In this document: piece after piece, positions 21,533 to 31,921 of the stretch | How positions within the stretch are numbered: the stretch's first letter is position 1 | Layout of the letters: every line of letters starts with the position of its first letter | Assembly (NCBI GenBank): GCA_010015675.1 | Contig: ML977070.1 | Span: 1 to 39,092, forward strand | Length of the DNA: 39,092 nucleotides | DNA from: Byssothecium circinans | Lineage: Eukaryota; Ascomycota; Dothideomycetes; Pleosporales; Massarinaceae | Direction of reading: 5' to 3' | Made by a program: the position numbers and the translations under genes | The notes under the pieces: model-generated | The model's input: the letters and a program-made list of their open reading frames with translations, nothing else | The model's database searches: none | What the model was told of the DNA's origin: nothing

Positions 21533-21703
21533 CATACCTAGCAGGTAGCATGCCGGCCGTAATAGACTGAAATAGCAAGGTTAAAGTAAGCGTGCACCTT
21601 GTAAATTTTGGGTTATTCGTCCATTCCAACAACCTGCATGGCTAATTACTCCCCGAGATTTTCCCCACCAAATGCCGTTTTCCTTCCAAGTGGGCCGTAC
21701 TGC

Positions 21704-22045
21704 CTATTGGATCAAGTCTCTTGCTGCCCACTTTCTATTCCAGAAAATGATTATCACCAGTGTCTGCGCCGCCGCGAAAACGATCATGATGGTATTCTGG
21801 AAATCATGCTCTTCTGCAAACATTCGGGTGATGTCTATTCTTTTTGTTGGAGAGATTGTCTTCAAGACTCCTGTATTTCGAAATAGCGACGCAAGAGTGT
21901 CTGGATCAATGACGTTGGATAGTTTCGATTTCACACGGGAGTTCAAAACGTTCGTTCCGAGGGCGAGACCAATGACGCCTCCGAGAAAGCGAAGCCGAAT
22001 GATCGCACCTGAAGCAATTGCTGAAGAACAAATTAGCATATGCAA
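21704..22045 (-). pseudogene. 3' remnant of an MFS drug/toxin exporter
   Basis: Only the last 105 or so residues of a 14-TM major facilitator (DHA14, HC-toxin efflux carrier type) remain. The signature is RFLGGVIGLALGTNVL, then VKSKLSNVIDPDTLASLF, an FAEEHDFQNTIMIVFAAAQ helix and a basic end. The frame begins with no ATG and the rest of the transporter (about 450 residues) is absent. The break lies about 40 bp from the broken end of the PKS remnant on the other strand. Such exporters usually sit in secondary-metabolite clusters and export their product. The surviving piece alone cannot transport. Confidence 0.75.
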
Positions 22046-22084
22046 AGGTGGATAATATTTAAGGCAGGCTTACAGAGATCAAAT

Positions 22085-22872
22085 GGAGTACCAAGCCTGG
22101 CGCATGGGAACCGACTGCAAGACACTCGGTTCCTGAGACCTCGACTTCTTCGTCATGCTATCATCTGCATCCAGTGTCGTCGGGCTACACGGCCAAGCAA
22201 ATTACGCAGCAGGAAATAGCCACATGGACGCACTGGCTCGCTTTCGTGTTTCCACCGGCCAGCGAGCCGTCTCACTAGTCCTCGGCGCTTTGAAGGACGA
22301 TGGCCTTAGAGACGCTAGGCTTTCTCGATCGTGTCCTTGGATACGGCGCCCTGGATGAGATATCGCGGGACTACTTCTACGCTGTCCTTGACTACTACTG
22401 TAATCCGGATCATCCGCTGTTAAGCCCGACACTCAGCCAGCCGATCATCGGCCTTGGGTCGGGCGATGGGAAAGGCATCGATAAAATGGCCATTACTCAC
22501 CAGCCATTATTCCGACATGGTAACCACGGGCAGAAGACGCGCATGGCAGCTAGCCAAGTTGAAGGGGATCAAAGTGCCCGGAGAGAGAGATTTGCGACTG
22601 CTGCTTCGCAAAAAGAAGCAAGAAATGTGGTTACAGAAGCACTCGTCGACAAGTTGTAGGGTAGACTGGATAGCTTGCGAGGGGAGATAGACATGCATAG
22701 ACCGATAGGCGCGTACGGAGTAGACTCATTATTTGGTGTCGAGTTGCGGGGGTGGTTTGCGAGAGAGTTCGAGGCGGGTGTTGCGCAGTTTGAGATTTCC
22801 GGGGCGTCATTTTCGAAGTTGAGCGCTTTAGTGGCGGGCAAAAGTAGGAGGAGGCGGGATCATCAGGAATAG
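22085..22872 (+). pseudogene. 3' remnant of a highly reducing PKS (KR end plus ACP)
   Basis: The KR end is clear: [20 protein letters not shown] and [18 protein letters not shown] are the KR motif with the catalytic Tyr/Asn region. It is followed by YFYAVLDYYCNPDHPLLSP and an ACP with IGAYGVDSLFGVELR, where the phosphopantetheine serine is still present. The frame is broken: a TGA at 22134-22136, a shift between about 22280 and 22310, and a TAG at 22657-22659 just before the ACP. All upstream domains (KS, AT, DH, MT, ER) are missing. It is a dead 3' end of a megasynthase. Confidence 0.85.
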
Positions 22873-23362
22873 CCTCACGGGCGTTGGGAATGTGGTTGAA
22901 GAATGTTGAGGGGGACGTGTTTTCCGAGAGGTGTTGTAGTCGTGATGTTGACGTCCGGAGTCAAGCGGTACCTTGAGGTAGTTCCTGCTCAATGTCGGCG
23001 TCGCGTCACCGCAGCTAGACCGCGCGGCATACATATCAATCAGCGACCGTCCATCTCATTTCCATCGCTCAGTAGCTTGAATATTCTTGATAAGCCTTCG
23101 CATTCACATCCGGGTTGCGTGAAGTTGTTGGTTCGTCCCTTGGGGCGAGAGACGTCACCCCTCCTTGCCTTATCAGCACTATACGAGGATGACGTCGCGG
23201 ACTCGCATGTCAGGCAAACCACCATAAAGACACAGAACCACTAGCCCCTGGTACAACGCATATTGTACAAGCTCTAGAATTGTGAATACTTCTCTACTTG
23301 TCGACACTTTCTTCGCATCCATATAACGTCCGTTCCTATCGGTTTTGTTCATCGCCAGCGTC
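22873..23362. other. intergenic
   Basis: Spacer between the PKS remnant and the cysteine-triplet gene. It should carry the latter's promoter. No other feature was seen. Confidence 0.45.
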
Positions 23363-23896
23363 ATGGGCTGCTCGCACTCGTCCGAGACAGCATCCTCCCT
23401 CGTCAACGAGAAAAACGTCAAGAACGGAAACCACAATAACTCAAACTGCAAGAACTGCAAAGGTCAGTCTGCTTCCTTATCCATATATCCCCTGCAACGT
23501 ACTCACATCAATCCATCAAGACTGCAACAACTGCACCGACTGCATGGGTACGTTTCTCTCCGCTTCGAAATCCTCTCAACGATCCATGATTTATGATTTG
23601 CAGATTGCGTGAGATGTAGTAATTGTACCGACTGTGAGTCGTGCGTAGATTGTCGAAATTGTAGGTGCTTAGTCCAACCTGGAATCGTGTTTAGGATGCG
23701 ACTGATATCGACGATAGGCACGGACTGTACAGGATGCGAAGACTCGCGGAACCTCACGAATTGCGTGGACTGCATCAAGTAAGTTTCCTCTGTAAGATGG
23801 GTAGAGGACTCTCGACTGACAAGGAATAGCTGTAGGAACTGTACAGAGTGTAGCGGACTCAAGAACAGACACGATGAGACGGGCATTCATGAGTAA
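23363..23896 (+). CDS. (x-N/D-C)n cysteine-triplet repeat protein with acylated N terminus
   Basis: Five small exons (23363-23462, 23521-23547, 23604-23660, 23718-23778, 23830-23896) are separated by introns of 58, 56, 57 and 51 bp. They join in frame to 103 residues; exon 2 is only 27 nt. Every splice keeps the repeat in register, strong support for the model. The N terminus MGCSHSS fits N-myristoylation (Gly2, Ser6) plus palmitoylation of Cys3, so membrane attachment is likely. From residue 29 to 89 a cysteine stands at every third position (19 of 21), with Asn or Asp usually just before it. The two exceptions (71 Ser, 74 Leu) keep the spacing. The tail is short and charged. I recognise no family; metal binding, disulfide stacking or a solenoid are possible, none proven. 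Confidence 0.8.
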
Positions 23897-24096
23897 CGTA
23901 CAAGGTATCATGAGTAGGGGAGGGCTGCATGAGATTGGCATGACGAGAAAAGAGAGGGTAATCATTCCTTCAGATTTGATACCGACTTCGATGTTCAAGT
24001 AGATGTGTGATTGTTTGGGTATATTTGCCGGTCATCCCCATGATAGTAACGGTTGCCCCCTCCGGCAATAGAACGAATTGACTGACATGGAAAATG

Positions 24097-25611
24097 TCAA
24101 CGCACCGCCTGCTTCCCTTTCAACCTTCTCCTCCTGAGCCTCTTGTGGTACTCCTCGACCAACTCGGCCGCATCAGCCAGTTCGCTCTCTTCCAACCAGT
24201 CGCTGCTGTCTTCGTAGCCTTGCCATTTGACCAGATAGTACTTCAGCCCACTGTCGAAGTTGTGGTCTACAATGGCTTCCACGACGTACTCCTCTGTATC
24301 ATTTTCCTCCTCTCCCTCCTCGTCTTCCCGGTCGACGAAACGCTCCTCCTCGGGGTCTCGCCGTATCAGCTGCTGTGGGAGCTCCGGGAGCTGTGGAGAT
24401 GAGGGCATGTCGATGGGGTTATCGGGTTCCGACTCGAATTTAGCTTCAGGCGTCTCCGCGACGTATTGCTGCTTTAGTGAAGATAGCTTAGAGGCCATAG
24501 TTGTGAAACTTTCGGTTCTTCGCCTCTTGACGCGGTGCCGGTCTTCTTCACCCTCGTCATCGATAGAATGCCGTTCATGGCGCTCCAGTTGTAATTGCGC
24601 TGCGGCGCTGGACACGGATCGGGCGTCTACCGAGTCGTCTTCGTCCTCTTCGTCTGGCGTCTCCCGAAGCAGGTGTAGTGATTTAGCTACGGCGATGGGC
24701 GAGACGGGCAGAGCGCTGTTGGCAAGGAAGGACGAGCGAGCGAGGTCTGGGGACGCAGGTTTTGCTCGTGGATCGGATGACTCTTCGTCTTCTGATTCTG
24801 CAATTAGGCGCTGAAAGGTGTCATGCTCGTCCTCGCGACTCAGGGCGTCATCCTCGTCCTCACGACTCAGGGCGTCTGGTTCGACCTGTGCCATCTCACT
24901 CGTAGGTTGATAGCCTCCTCTTCCGCGCCAACTACCTCTGCCTCTACCTCTTCCCCGCCCACGACCACGAGGACGTCCTCTCGTCCGGGGCCCTGCATCC
25001 GGGTCCAGACCTAGACCGCTCAGCATTCTACCGCCGCGTCCTATGCCCGGCATCCGCGCATTCTTTTCCAGCCTCTTTCGCGCCAGTTCGTCCGCCTCCG
25101 CGCGCTCAGCAGCAGCTATGGCCTCGGCCTCTGCGTTGAACTCTGCATTCTCGAAGCGCTCTATCTCGCGCTGTGACACGTAATTCCGTATGCTGCCAAC
25201 ATCCACATGTACCACCTCTTCGCTCCCGTTCCCGCTGCCGCTCGAAGAAACGTCGCCCGAGGGAGAGTACGTAATGTGCACGACGTAATAGTTTCTGCAG
25301 AACTCGTCTTCGGTCTGCTGGCGGCGTACGATTCGCGATTGGGCGTTCGGAATAGGGCATTCGTTCGACAGCATGTGCGTGATGGTCGGCGGCGCTTTGC
25401 GCAGGCGGAAGAGGCTGTCGTAGACTTCGGGGCCAGGTTTGTATGTTTCCCATTCCCACTGTGCATCAACCATTAGCTCCAAAGCTTCGACATGAGTTTG
25501 GCGCGCTTCACGTACGAGCATCGTCTTTCCTCCTCGACCACGTCCCCGTCCGCGTCCGCGCGGACGGCCCCGAACTGCTCCTGCGCCCCTCATAGACATA
25601 TTGGCCATCAT
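24097..25611 (-). CDS. chromodomain protein with RG-rich segments
   Basis: An intronless nuclear protein of 504 residues. The chromodomain is at the very C terminus (about 440-490). It has the aromatic cage residues Tyr442, Trp463 and Tyr466 (EEYVVEAI, LVKWQGY) and the DWLEE turn, so methyl-lysine reading is likely. Two RG/GR-rich stretches (near the N terminus and about residues 210-235) suggest RNA or nucleic-acid binding. The middle is acidic and Ser-rich with an RHRVKRRR basic patch. A 9-residue duplication (DALSREDED, DALSREDEH) lies near 24823-24880. No shadow-chromo or SET domain is seen, so it is not HP1 or a Suv39-type methyltransferase; it may be a chromatin adaptor. Confidence 0.85.
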   Translation of the reverse strand: MMANMSMRGAGAVRGRPRGRGRGRGRGGKTMLVREARQTHVEALELMVDAQWEWETYKPGPEVYDSLFRLRKAPPTITHMLSNECPIPNAQSRIVRRQQTEDEFCRNYYVVHITYSPSGDVSSSGSGNGSEEVVHVDVGSIRNYVSQREIERFENAEFNAEAEAIAAAERAEADELARKRLEKNARMPGIGRGGRMLSGLGLDPDAGPRTRGRPRGRGRGRGRGRGSWRGRGGYQPTSEMAQVEPDALSREDEDDALSREDEHDTFQRLIAESEDEESSDPRAKPASPDLARSSFLANSALPVSPIAVAKSLHLLRETPDEEDEDDSVDARSVSSAAAQLQLERHERHSIDDEGEEDRHRVKRRRTESFTTMASKLSSLKQQYVAETPEAKFESEPDNPIDMPSSPQLPELPQQLIRRDPEEERFVDREDEEGEEENDTEEYVVEAIVDHNFDSGLKYYLVKWQGYEDSSDWLEESELADAAELVEEYHKRLRRRRLKGKQAVR

Positions 25612-26097
25612 GAACCGCGCAGGGAAGAGCAGACGCGTGGATTTGGCCTTGGAAAAGAAAAGATAGAGGACGAAGGAAACGATGGATGCGTCATGTTGGT
25701 TGGCACATTTTGTGTGTTGGAAGTCATGGACCCGTCAACCGCGGAATGGGGAAGAGCTATCGGCTTACATAAGGCACTTAGATTCATCTCACTTTGATCA
25801 ACCCATCACCGTAGGCCGTTCTTCCAACGAAGCGGAATCTGCAAAACCACTCCCTGGCGAATATGGCAAGCAATTAAAAAAACTTGAACACCACTGAATT
25901 CTGAAAGCCACGTCCTCCGTCTTCACTTCACTCAAGAAACGAATGCCGGTTCATCTCACTCAATATCGCTGCTACACCAACCGGAAACAAATATATGAGA
26001 GCAAACAATCCATGAACATTTCTACTTAAACATGTCCGAGTCGGAAAACCTCCCACGCGACCGTAAGCAGCGCGCCCTAAGGTTCTTTCCAACGTCG
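25612..26097. other. intergenic
   Basis: Promoter side of the chromodomain gene and 3' side of the repetitive minus-strand locus. It contains one copy of the diverged ~90-bp repeat block (near 26034-26110). Confidence 0.5.
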
Positions 26098-28345
26098 TCA
26101 CCACACCCCCACCCAGACAGATAACTCTGCTAATGCAGACTCCAAATGAACGGCGCTGCCCCGCAGTATGTCGAACACAGACCGAGTTTCCTCGTCTGCG
26201 CGACTGTCAACGTTGTAGTTTTCTTGCACGTCCCTGTCTTCATCGTGGCCGACCAGACCCCATGTCTCTGATGCCAACGATTTGTCCGTGTCTGGAGTGG
26301 AGAGTGGTGGGGATTTAATCTTGGCGGAGGGCATGCGATGATCCATGGAATGGGAAGTCGCTGGGTGCCGGGGCTCGCCGTTGAAAGACGTGCGTCTGGT
26401 GGAGGGGTCTTGGGGTGTAGATAGGAGAAGGAAATAACGAAGGGAGGGAATGCAGACGCAGTAAGAGGCGGGTGATGTGAAACGATCGCAGGAATAATGG
26501 GTAAAATAGGGAGAGATAGGAGTAAGAGGAATGCGCAGGAGGAAACTTACCAAACCATTGGAATTCTTTCCTTCAACAAAACATGGAGGCATCGCGATTC
26601 GATCGTCATAGCAACCTACATCGTCAGTCGTGGTTCAGCTTCTCGAAGAGAAAAGCTGCATGCACAAAGGAAATAATGTCTGAGCCTGGAATACCTCCCG
26701 TCTAACCATGAGCAGTGCATCCAGTGGTTCGTTCCGGCGTCGACCCCGTCCACATCCCACAAGACAAGTCTGCGAAAGCAGACTGCTATCTTATCCGTGC
26801 TGCTCCAGGGGCTTCTCTTGAATTCTTCATCCGTAATCGTTTCTTTTGCCGGGCTGAGGCCAAAACGATCTCAGTGGTCCCGTGTCTGGAGACGTGGGCG
26901 GGGTAGGGTTGATATGGGCGATAGCGTAGGCAAGCGATTACTATGGAAGAGTAGACGCCGATGCCGTCTCGCCGTGATGGAGTGGCTTGAAGCTGACATG
27001 GTGGTGACAAAGAGGTGTAGAATGAAAGGAGTGCTAGAAGATGTCGAGAAGACAATGCGCCGAGAGGGAAGGAAAGGAAATGTACTTACAAGGTAAAGAG
27101 CCTATGCTCCGAAGGCTGAACGATAACAGCAACAGAAAAACCAACCGAAGAGATGTACGAGTCCGGAAAACCTCCCATGCGACCGTGAAGCAGCGCGCAC
27201 TAGGGTTCCTTCCGACGTCGACCGCCCAAGACCGCACCTAGCAAGACAAATCCACCTTGCGGACTGCAATTCCGCTACACTGCTCTGTAGCTAGGGCAAA
27301 AGCCCAATGGCCAACAGATACTACAATTTTTGTGCCGGGCTGTTACGAGCTATGCCCGTGTCTGCAGGTGCGGTGGTGGATGACGATTCTTCTTGGCGTT
27401 ATCGCACCGGCCGCATACTATGAGGAAGTAGACGCCCAGTACGATGTCGCCGAACGTTGAAGGCAAAAAAGCCTATGCCGTACGTGTGGGGGGTTCGGGG
27501 ATGGTGAGATGGCGATGTGAAGGAAGCAAACAAGCTGAATGTTGAAGGCGCGAAAACACAAGGGAAAAAAAGAAACAGAGAACGTGCAGGATTAAAAGGA
27601 AAAGGAATAACATACTTACCAGCAATAAAGCCAGGCTCTTGAAGCCAATCTCCGAAACCGCCGGCAAACTTGCAACAGAAAAAGAAATGTCCGAGTTCAG
27701 CAAAACCTCCCATGCGACCGTAGAGCAGCGCGCACCAGGGTACTTATCTGACGTCGACCGAAAACCGCATCCAAGACAAGTCCACATTGCAGACTGCGGA
27801 TACCGCGCTGCCACGGGGTGTTCACCCATATTGCCGACTTGCCCTCGTGCCTTTGTGCCGGGCTGGCTTGTAGGTCGGTACTTCCTGGAACCCAGACCCC
27901 ATGTCTCTAGGAGGAATATTCGAGGTGCCCGTGTCAGGGATGCGGCGGGTATGGGTTTCTCTAGGCGTTTAGGTGGCGCGAAGACTATGGAAGAGTACGT
28001 CGCGAGGAATCCGAGGCGCCGATGAGGGGATAGGTTGGGGGGAAACGGAAGGGAATGTTGGGGAGCGTAGAAAATGAGAGAGAGACTTACGAAAAAGCGG
28101 AAAAGAGTGGTCGAGGAAGCGGCAAGAGGTTGGCGGAATGCGAGGGAGTCGGGGGAAAGAAGACCTGCTGTGCAATCAGTGAACAACAGCTTATGCGAAA
28201 GGCCAACTTACCAAAGCTCCTCAATGGCAGCAGCAACAGAAATAGACGAAGAAATGTCTGACTCGGGAAGCCTCCCACGCCATGCAAGCAGAGCTGCGCT
28301 AACGCTAGAGTTCTTTCCAACGTCCACCACCACCGAGTTGTGTTC
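26030..28345 (-). repeat. diverged tandem repeat, five copies, 480-650 bp period
   Basis: A recognisable ~90-bp block recurs near 26034, 26680, 27155, 27687 and 28252. On the minus strand it reads roughly GACGTCGGAAGGAACC, a GCGCGCTGC, then TGGGAGGTTTTCC and TCGGACATTTC. Copies are 60-90% alike by eye. In three of them (27089, 27619, 28211) a GTAAGT donor follows 50-80 bp later on the minus strand, with a pyrimidine-rich segment in between. Confidence 0.7.
26098..26592 (-). CDS. terminal coding exon of the repetitive locus, hypothetical
   Basis: The last ~102 codons (26408-26098) read as an acidic, protein-like sequence (DTDKSLASETWGLVGHDED, then SVFDILRGSAVHLESALAEL) and end in TGA at 26098-26100. 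An upstream frame (26592-26551, including IAMPPCFVEGKNSNGL) ends at a GTAAGT donor at 26550. The acceptor before the last exon (AAG at 26409) leaves the frames one base apart, so the join is not settled. Part of the last exon (ACATGGGGTCTGG) is repeated near 27900 in another unit. No family was recognised. Confidence 0.4.
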   Translation of the reverse strand: MPPCFVEGKNSNGLVSFLLRIPLTPISPYFTHYSCDRFTSPASYCVCIPSLRYFLLLSTPQDPSTRRTSFNGEPRHPATSHSMDHRMPSAKIKSPPLSTPDTDKSLASETWGLVGHDEDRDVQENYNVDSRADEETRSVFDILRGSAVHLESALAELSVWVGVW

Positions 28346-31091
28346 CGAAAAGCCCAAGAGACTTGACCATGCTGCGCCATGGTGTCTCATATCCTCTGTA
28401 TTTCCAACTCGGTGCCCTCTGAGTCTCCCCAGAGTCCTGGTGGCTTATGGTTATTCTTGGCTGGTAACGAGAGGACGATGGGATCATGGAAGGATCGAAT
28501 CGCTTGCATGCAGCCGTACGTTGTAGACGTGCTTCCGCATAGGGATGTGACGTGGGGAGAGGCGGAGAAGGCGACGACGATTACGAGGAGAGGACGCAGA
28601 TGAGAATCTGGTCTGGGGAAGGTGAGAGTAAGAAGTTTATCTGTGCGCAAGGTCAGTGGAGCGCAGGCAGCGAGGGTGCAAGGCGAGGTTGTACTTACTC
28701 AGCTACGATGGCTCGGCGAAGAAGAGAGATGAAGGCTACCCTGCAGGTGGAGTTTAGCAGAGTCGATGCCGGAAGGTTTTGATGTGGAAGAAGTGAAGTG
28801 CGCATGTATCAGAATTGTCTCTCCATCGTTGTCCAGCATGAACTACTCGGTTCCCTGAGCAGGAAGGGATGGTTTTTTCATCACCATGACGCGGTACTGG
28901 TATGTGTATGAGGAAACGTGGGTAGGACTTACGATACGAAACTGCTTGCTTGCACGACGTTGAGACGTGATCTGTATGGTGAAATCAGCGAAGCCTTAGA
29001 ATACGACCGAGATGTGAAGGCGTAGTGCGCGTGTATCAGAATAGCCGTTACTCTGCCATTGTTGTCCAGCACTAAATACTTGGAGGCCCGAGAAAAGAGA
29101 TGGCGTAATTCATCACTACGGCGCAGTTTCGATGTACGAACATTGGAAAAACTTACGGTAGGAGATTATGTCGCTAAGCCCTCGGTCACGCGCTCTTGAC
29201 GGCGAAACCTGACCTACATGAAAAAGTTAGCGAGTCCTTTGAAAGCGAGTATGTCAGCACCAGGTATGGTGTGGTGGTATAGACTTTGGTAGAACTTACA
29301 GTACGAAGAGGCGTGGCGAACCACTGACTGGTTTGACGTTGAGAAGGTCTACAGAGTGAAGTTAGCGAAGCTTTAAGAAGCAGGAAACTTGCGTAGAGAG
29401 AATAATGCGCATGTATCAGAATAGCGGTTGCTGTACCATCGTTGTCCGCAATAAAAGGGGAGAAAATTAAGATTCCCCGACTCACGAAAATGGCAGGTTG
29501 GAGTCAGACGGGGATGGGCTTTTTCATCATCATGGCGTGTGTTGTGGGTATGGGGAAGTGTGGGAAGAACTTACACTCAGAAGCAACCGGGGAATCGAAG
29601 GTGCTGGGTTATCTGCAGCGTACACAGTAAAGTTAGCGAAGCTTCCTGAAGCGAATGGAGTGTGTAAAGGACAAAATGTGCATGTATCAGGATAGCCGTT
29701 GCTCTACCATCGTTGTCCAGCACTAAATACTTGGATGTGCAAGAGAAGGGGGTGATATTCTCATCATCATGCCGTGTGTTGCGGGAATAGGGAAGTATGG
29801 AGAGAAACTTACACCAAAAAGCAACCGAGGAAGCGAGAGTGTTGGGTTATCTGCAGCGTGCACAGTGAAGTTAGCGATGCTTCATGAATCGAGTGACGAG
29901 TGGAGACGGTGTAGTACGTGTATGTCAGATTCTTTTACCATTGTCCTTCATGAAGTGTTTGGAGAGGATTTTCATCACCGTAGGTGGTGTTGTGGTTAAG
30001 GTATGAAGGAAGTAGGTGTAACTTACGCTGGCAGGGAGGAAGAGTGAGACCATGATTGGCTAAGAAGCCATCAAGGTGGTAACTAGCCTACTTAGCACGT
30101 TAGTGAATCTCTATCCACTGAGTGAACGGCCTAGGGTGAGTAATGCGCATGTGTCAGAGAGCGTCTGAGATCTACCATCGGTGTCTTCCACGAACGTCTG
30201 CAGATTGCGTCGAGGACGGTCTTATCATCATCATGTGTGGTGGGGTTGGTGTGGAAACATGCGGGTAGTACTTACTCAGCAAAGGCGCCATTGTTGACGG
30301 TGTGGTGAATGAGAGGGCGCAGGACGCCATGGTCTGTATGTCGAGGTCAGCAATAGTGTTTGAGTTTCTTTGTTTGGGATAGCGAAAGGAGGTAACAATT
30401 CGATCAGAAGAGTGAGCTTGAAGCCCAGCCATTAGTGTCTGCAAAATCGTCTCTCGGAGTACGTCGTGGAATGGCCATGTCGTCTTGAAGTGGAATGGGT
30501 GTACGTGAATGAGTGCGACGGTAAACTTACTTTAGCAGAGGAGATGGCGGTTGGATTGGAGGCCGGAGGGAGTAGGTCTATAAGAAGGTGTCAGTGCGGG
30601 CTTATCAACTCTTTCTAATGGACGAGAGTAGGTTATATGCTTCGTCAGGAACCAATAATACTTACCTGCGGTCCATGTTGGTATCCGCAGAATAGACTCG
30701 GTAATTTTCCGTTGCCTCATCATGAATTGCTTGTGTGTTTGTGTGCGCGCCAGGAGGTCACTTACCAGTAGAGATGTTCGTGGTGCGCAACCCAGAGAGA
30801 GTTACTGAAGCTCGAGGAGCAGTAGAGCCCTCTGCTACTGATGGTGGGCGACAAAACCTCTCGCTTTGATGTAGCGCGAGAAGCCCTACTGCAAAGTTAG
30901 CGTGGATATCTCGCAGGCTACAAGAGAAGTGGGAGTGGAATGAGGGAAGCTCAGAGTGATAGGGTTGTCAGCCCCGCCAGTGTCCGCAGAAACTACATAG
31001 TGATCCACGGCGGCGTCAACGCCGTGGTAGGCTTTGCTTCATCATGTTGAAGGAGAGATGGTGAGTGTCCGTGAGATGGCGAGCTACTTAC
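26550..31091 (-). other. intron-donor-rich minus-strand locus, repeated exon-intron units
   Basis: Seventeen exact GTAAGT hexamers occur on the minus strand (G at 31091, 30765, 30665, 30530, 30275, 30026, 29812, 29574, 29299, 29156, 28932, 28698, 28211, 28090, 27619, 27089, 26550). About one is expected by chance in 4.5 kb. Most follow a YAG acceptor with a CTAAC/CTGAC branch 10-30 nt before it, bounding exons of 33-123 nt. Exons 30888-30766, 30715-30666, 30577-30531 and 30333-30276 join in one continuous frame (ending ...TMASCALSFTTP). From 29.8 kb down the frame cannot be kept with canonical sites. It is either a fast-evolving protein gene or a spliced non-coding RNA. Confidence 0.55.
28800..30200 (-). 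repeat. second tandem array, ~230-380-bp units
   Basis: A landmark (+ strand gcgcatgtatcagaat, then ccatcgttgtcc) recurs near 28801, 29028, 29407, 29678, 29917 and 30145. Each unit also holds, on the minus strand, a cgctaac branch-like motif, an AG acceptor, a 33-60-nt segment and a GTAAGT donor. Units around 29570 and 29810 share nearly identical segments (ATAACCCA..., 36-38 nt). Confidence 0.75.
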
Positions 31092-31394
31092 ATGGAGGGC
31101 GCTTTCAACACGGGCACCAACGGTGTACCTGATGGGGGAGTGTGAAAAGGCAGGCCGTCGAAGTCGACGTCGAGTGGGCAAGCCAGCTAGAGCGTGGGCC
31201 TGAGAGTAGAGGAGGAGTTGAGAAGGAGTAGAAGGAGAAGAGTGGGAAGGTAAGCTTGCAAATGAAGTGATGGTGAAGAAAGACTGAAGTAAAGAGAAGG
31301 GAAGGTGAAGTGGAAGATTGGACAGGAAAATTTTCCGCGTGCGTTGTTTTGTGTGCGTCACGGCGCGTCGTTGCTTGGCAACACGTGACGGACA

Positions 31395-31831
31395 GTGGCT
31401 GGCACTGACGCAGGGTCTGATCAAAACACGCAGCTCGTTACCAGAGAAGATCCTTCAGCCAATAATATTTCCTCAAGGGTAAGCCAATTGCTCCAATTTC
31501 GACTGAATCTAGCTAACAATCTCACTGTCTTTCGACCTACCATCCCAAAAACAGCTTCACGGCTCAAGAACGCACCCAAATACAATCGATACTACCAGTC
31601 CCGGCCGCCGCCTTCGCAATACGAACAATCCCTTCCAATTCCTACTACATTAAAGCCTTTCCCTTCGGTGCCATGCCGATCCTTTATCTCCTCGAGGATG
31701 CCAGCATGGGAGGCCCGTGGGCTTACATGTTGATGCTCGCGTGGGTTGCGGCACAGCTGCTTTCTTTCTCGCTGGTTATGTCGTATGAGGATACTATCGA
31801 GACGCCGGAGCAGGCTGCAGAGACGGAGTAA
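31395..31831 (+). CDS. possible small membrane protein, start unresolved
   Basis: Exon 2 (31555-31831) follows a 76-bp intron (GTAAGC at 31479, branch agctaac, acceptor CAG) and encodes 91 residues. It includes a hydrophobic helix (WAYMLMLAWVAAQLLSFSLV) and an acidic tail. An in-frame ATG at 31673 would give a 52-residue product. Upstream exon 1 has an open frame but no ATG, so the start is unknown. Divergent from the repetitive minus-strand locus. Function unknown. Confidence 0.35.
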
Positions 31832-31921
31832 CGATGATGAAGGGGCACAAGGAGATATCGGAGTAATTCATGCAATGACAAGTCACGCTTTTGATTTGGC
31901 GCGGAAATGATAGCCAGCATT

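Noticed and set aside
24260..24814. Serine-rich plus-strand ORF
   Set aside because: It is the antisense of the acidic/Ser-rich part of the chromodomain gene.
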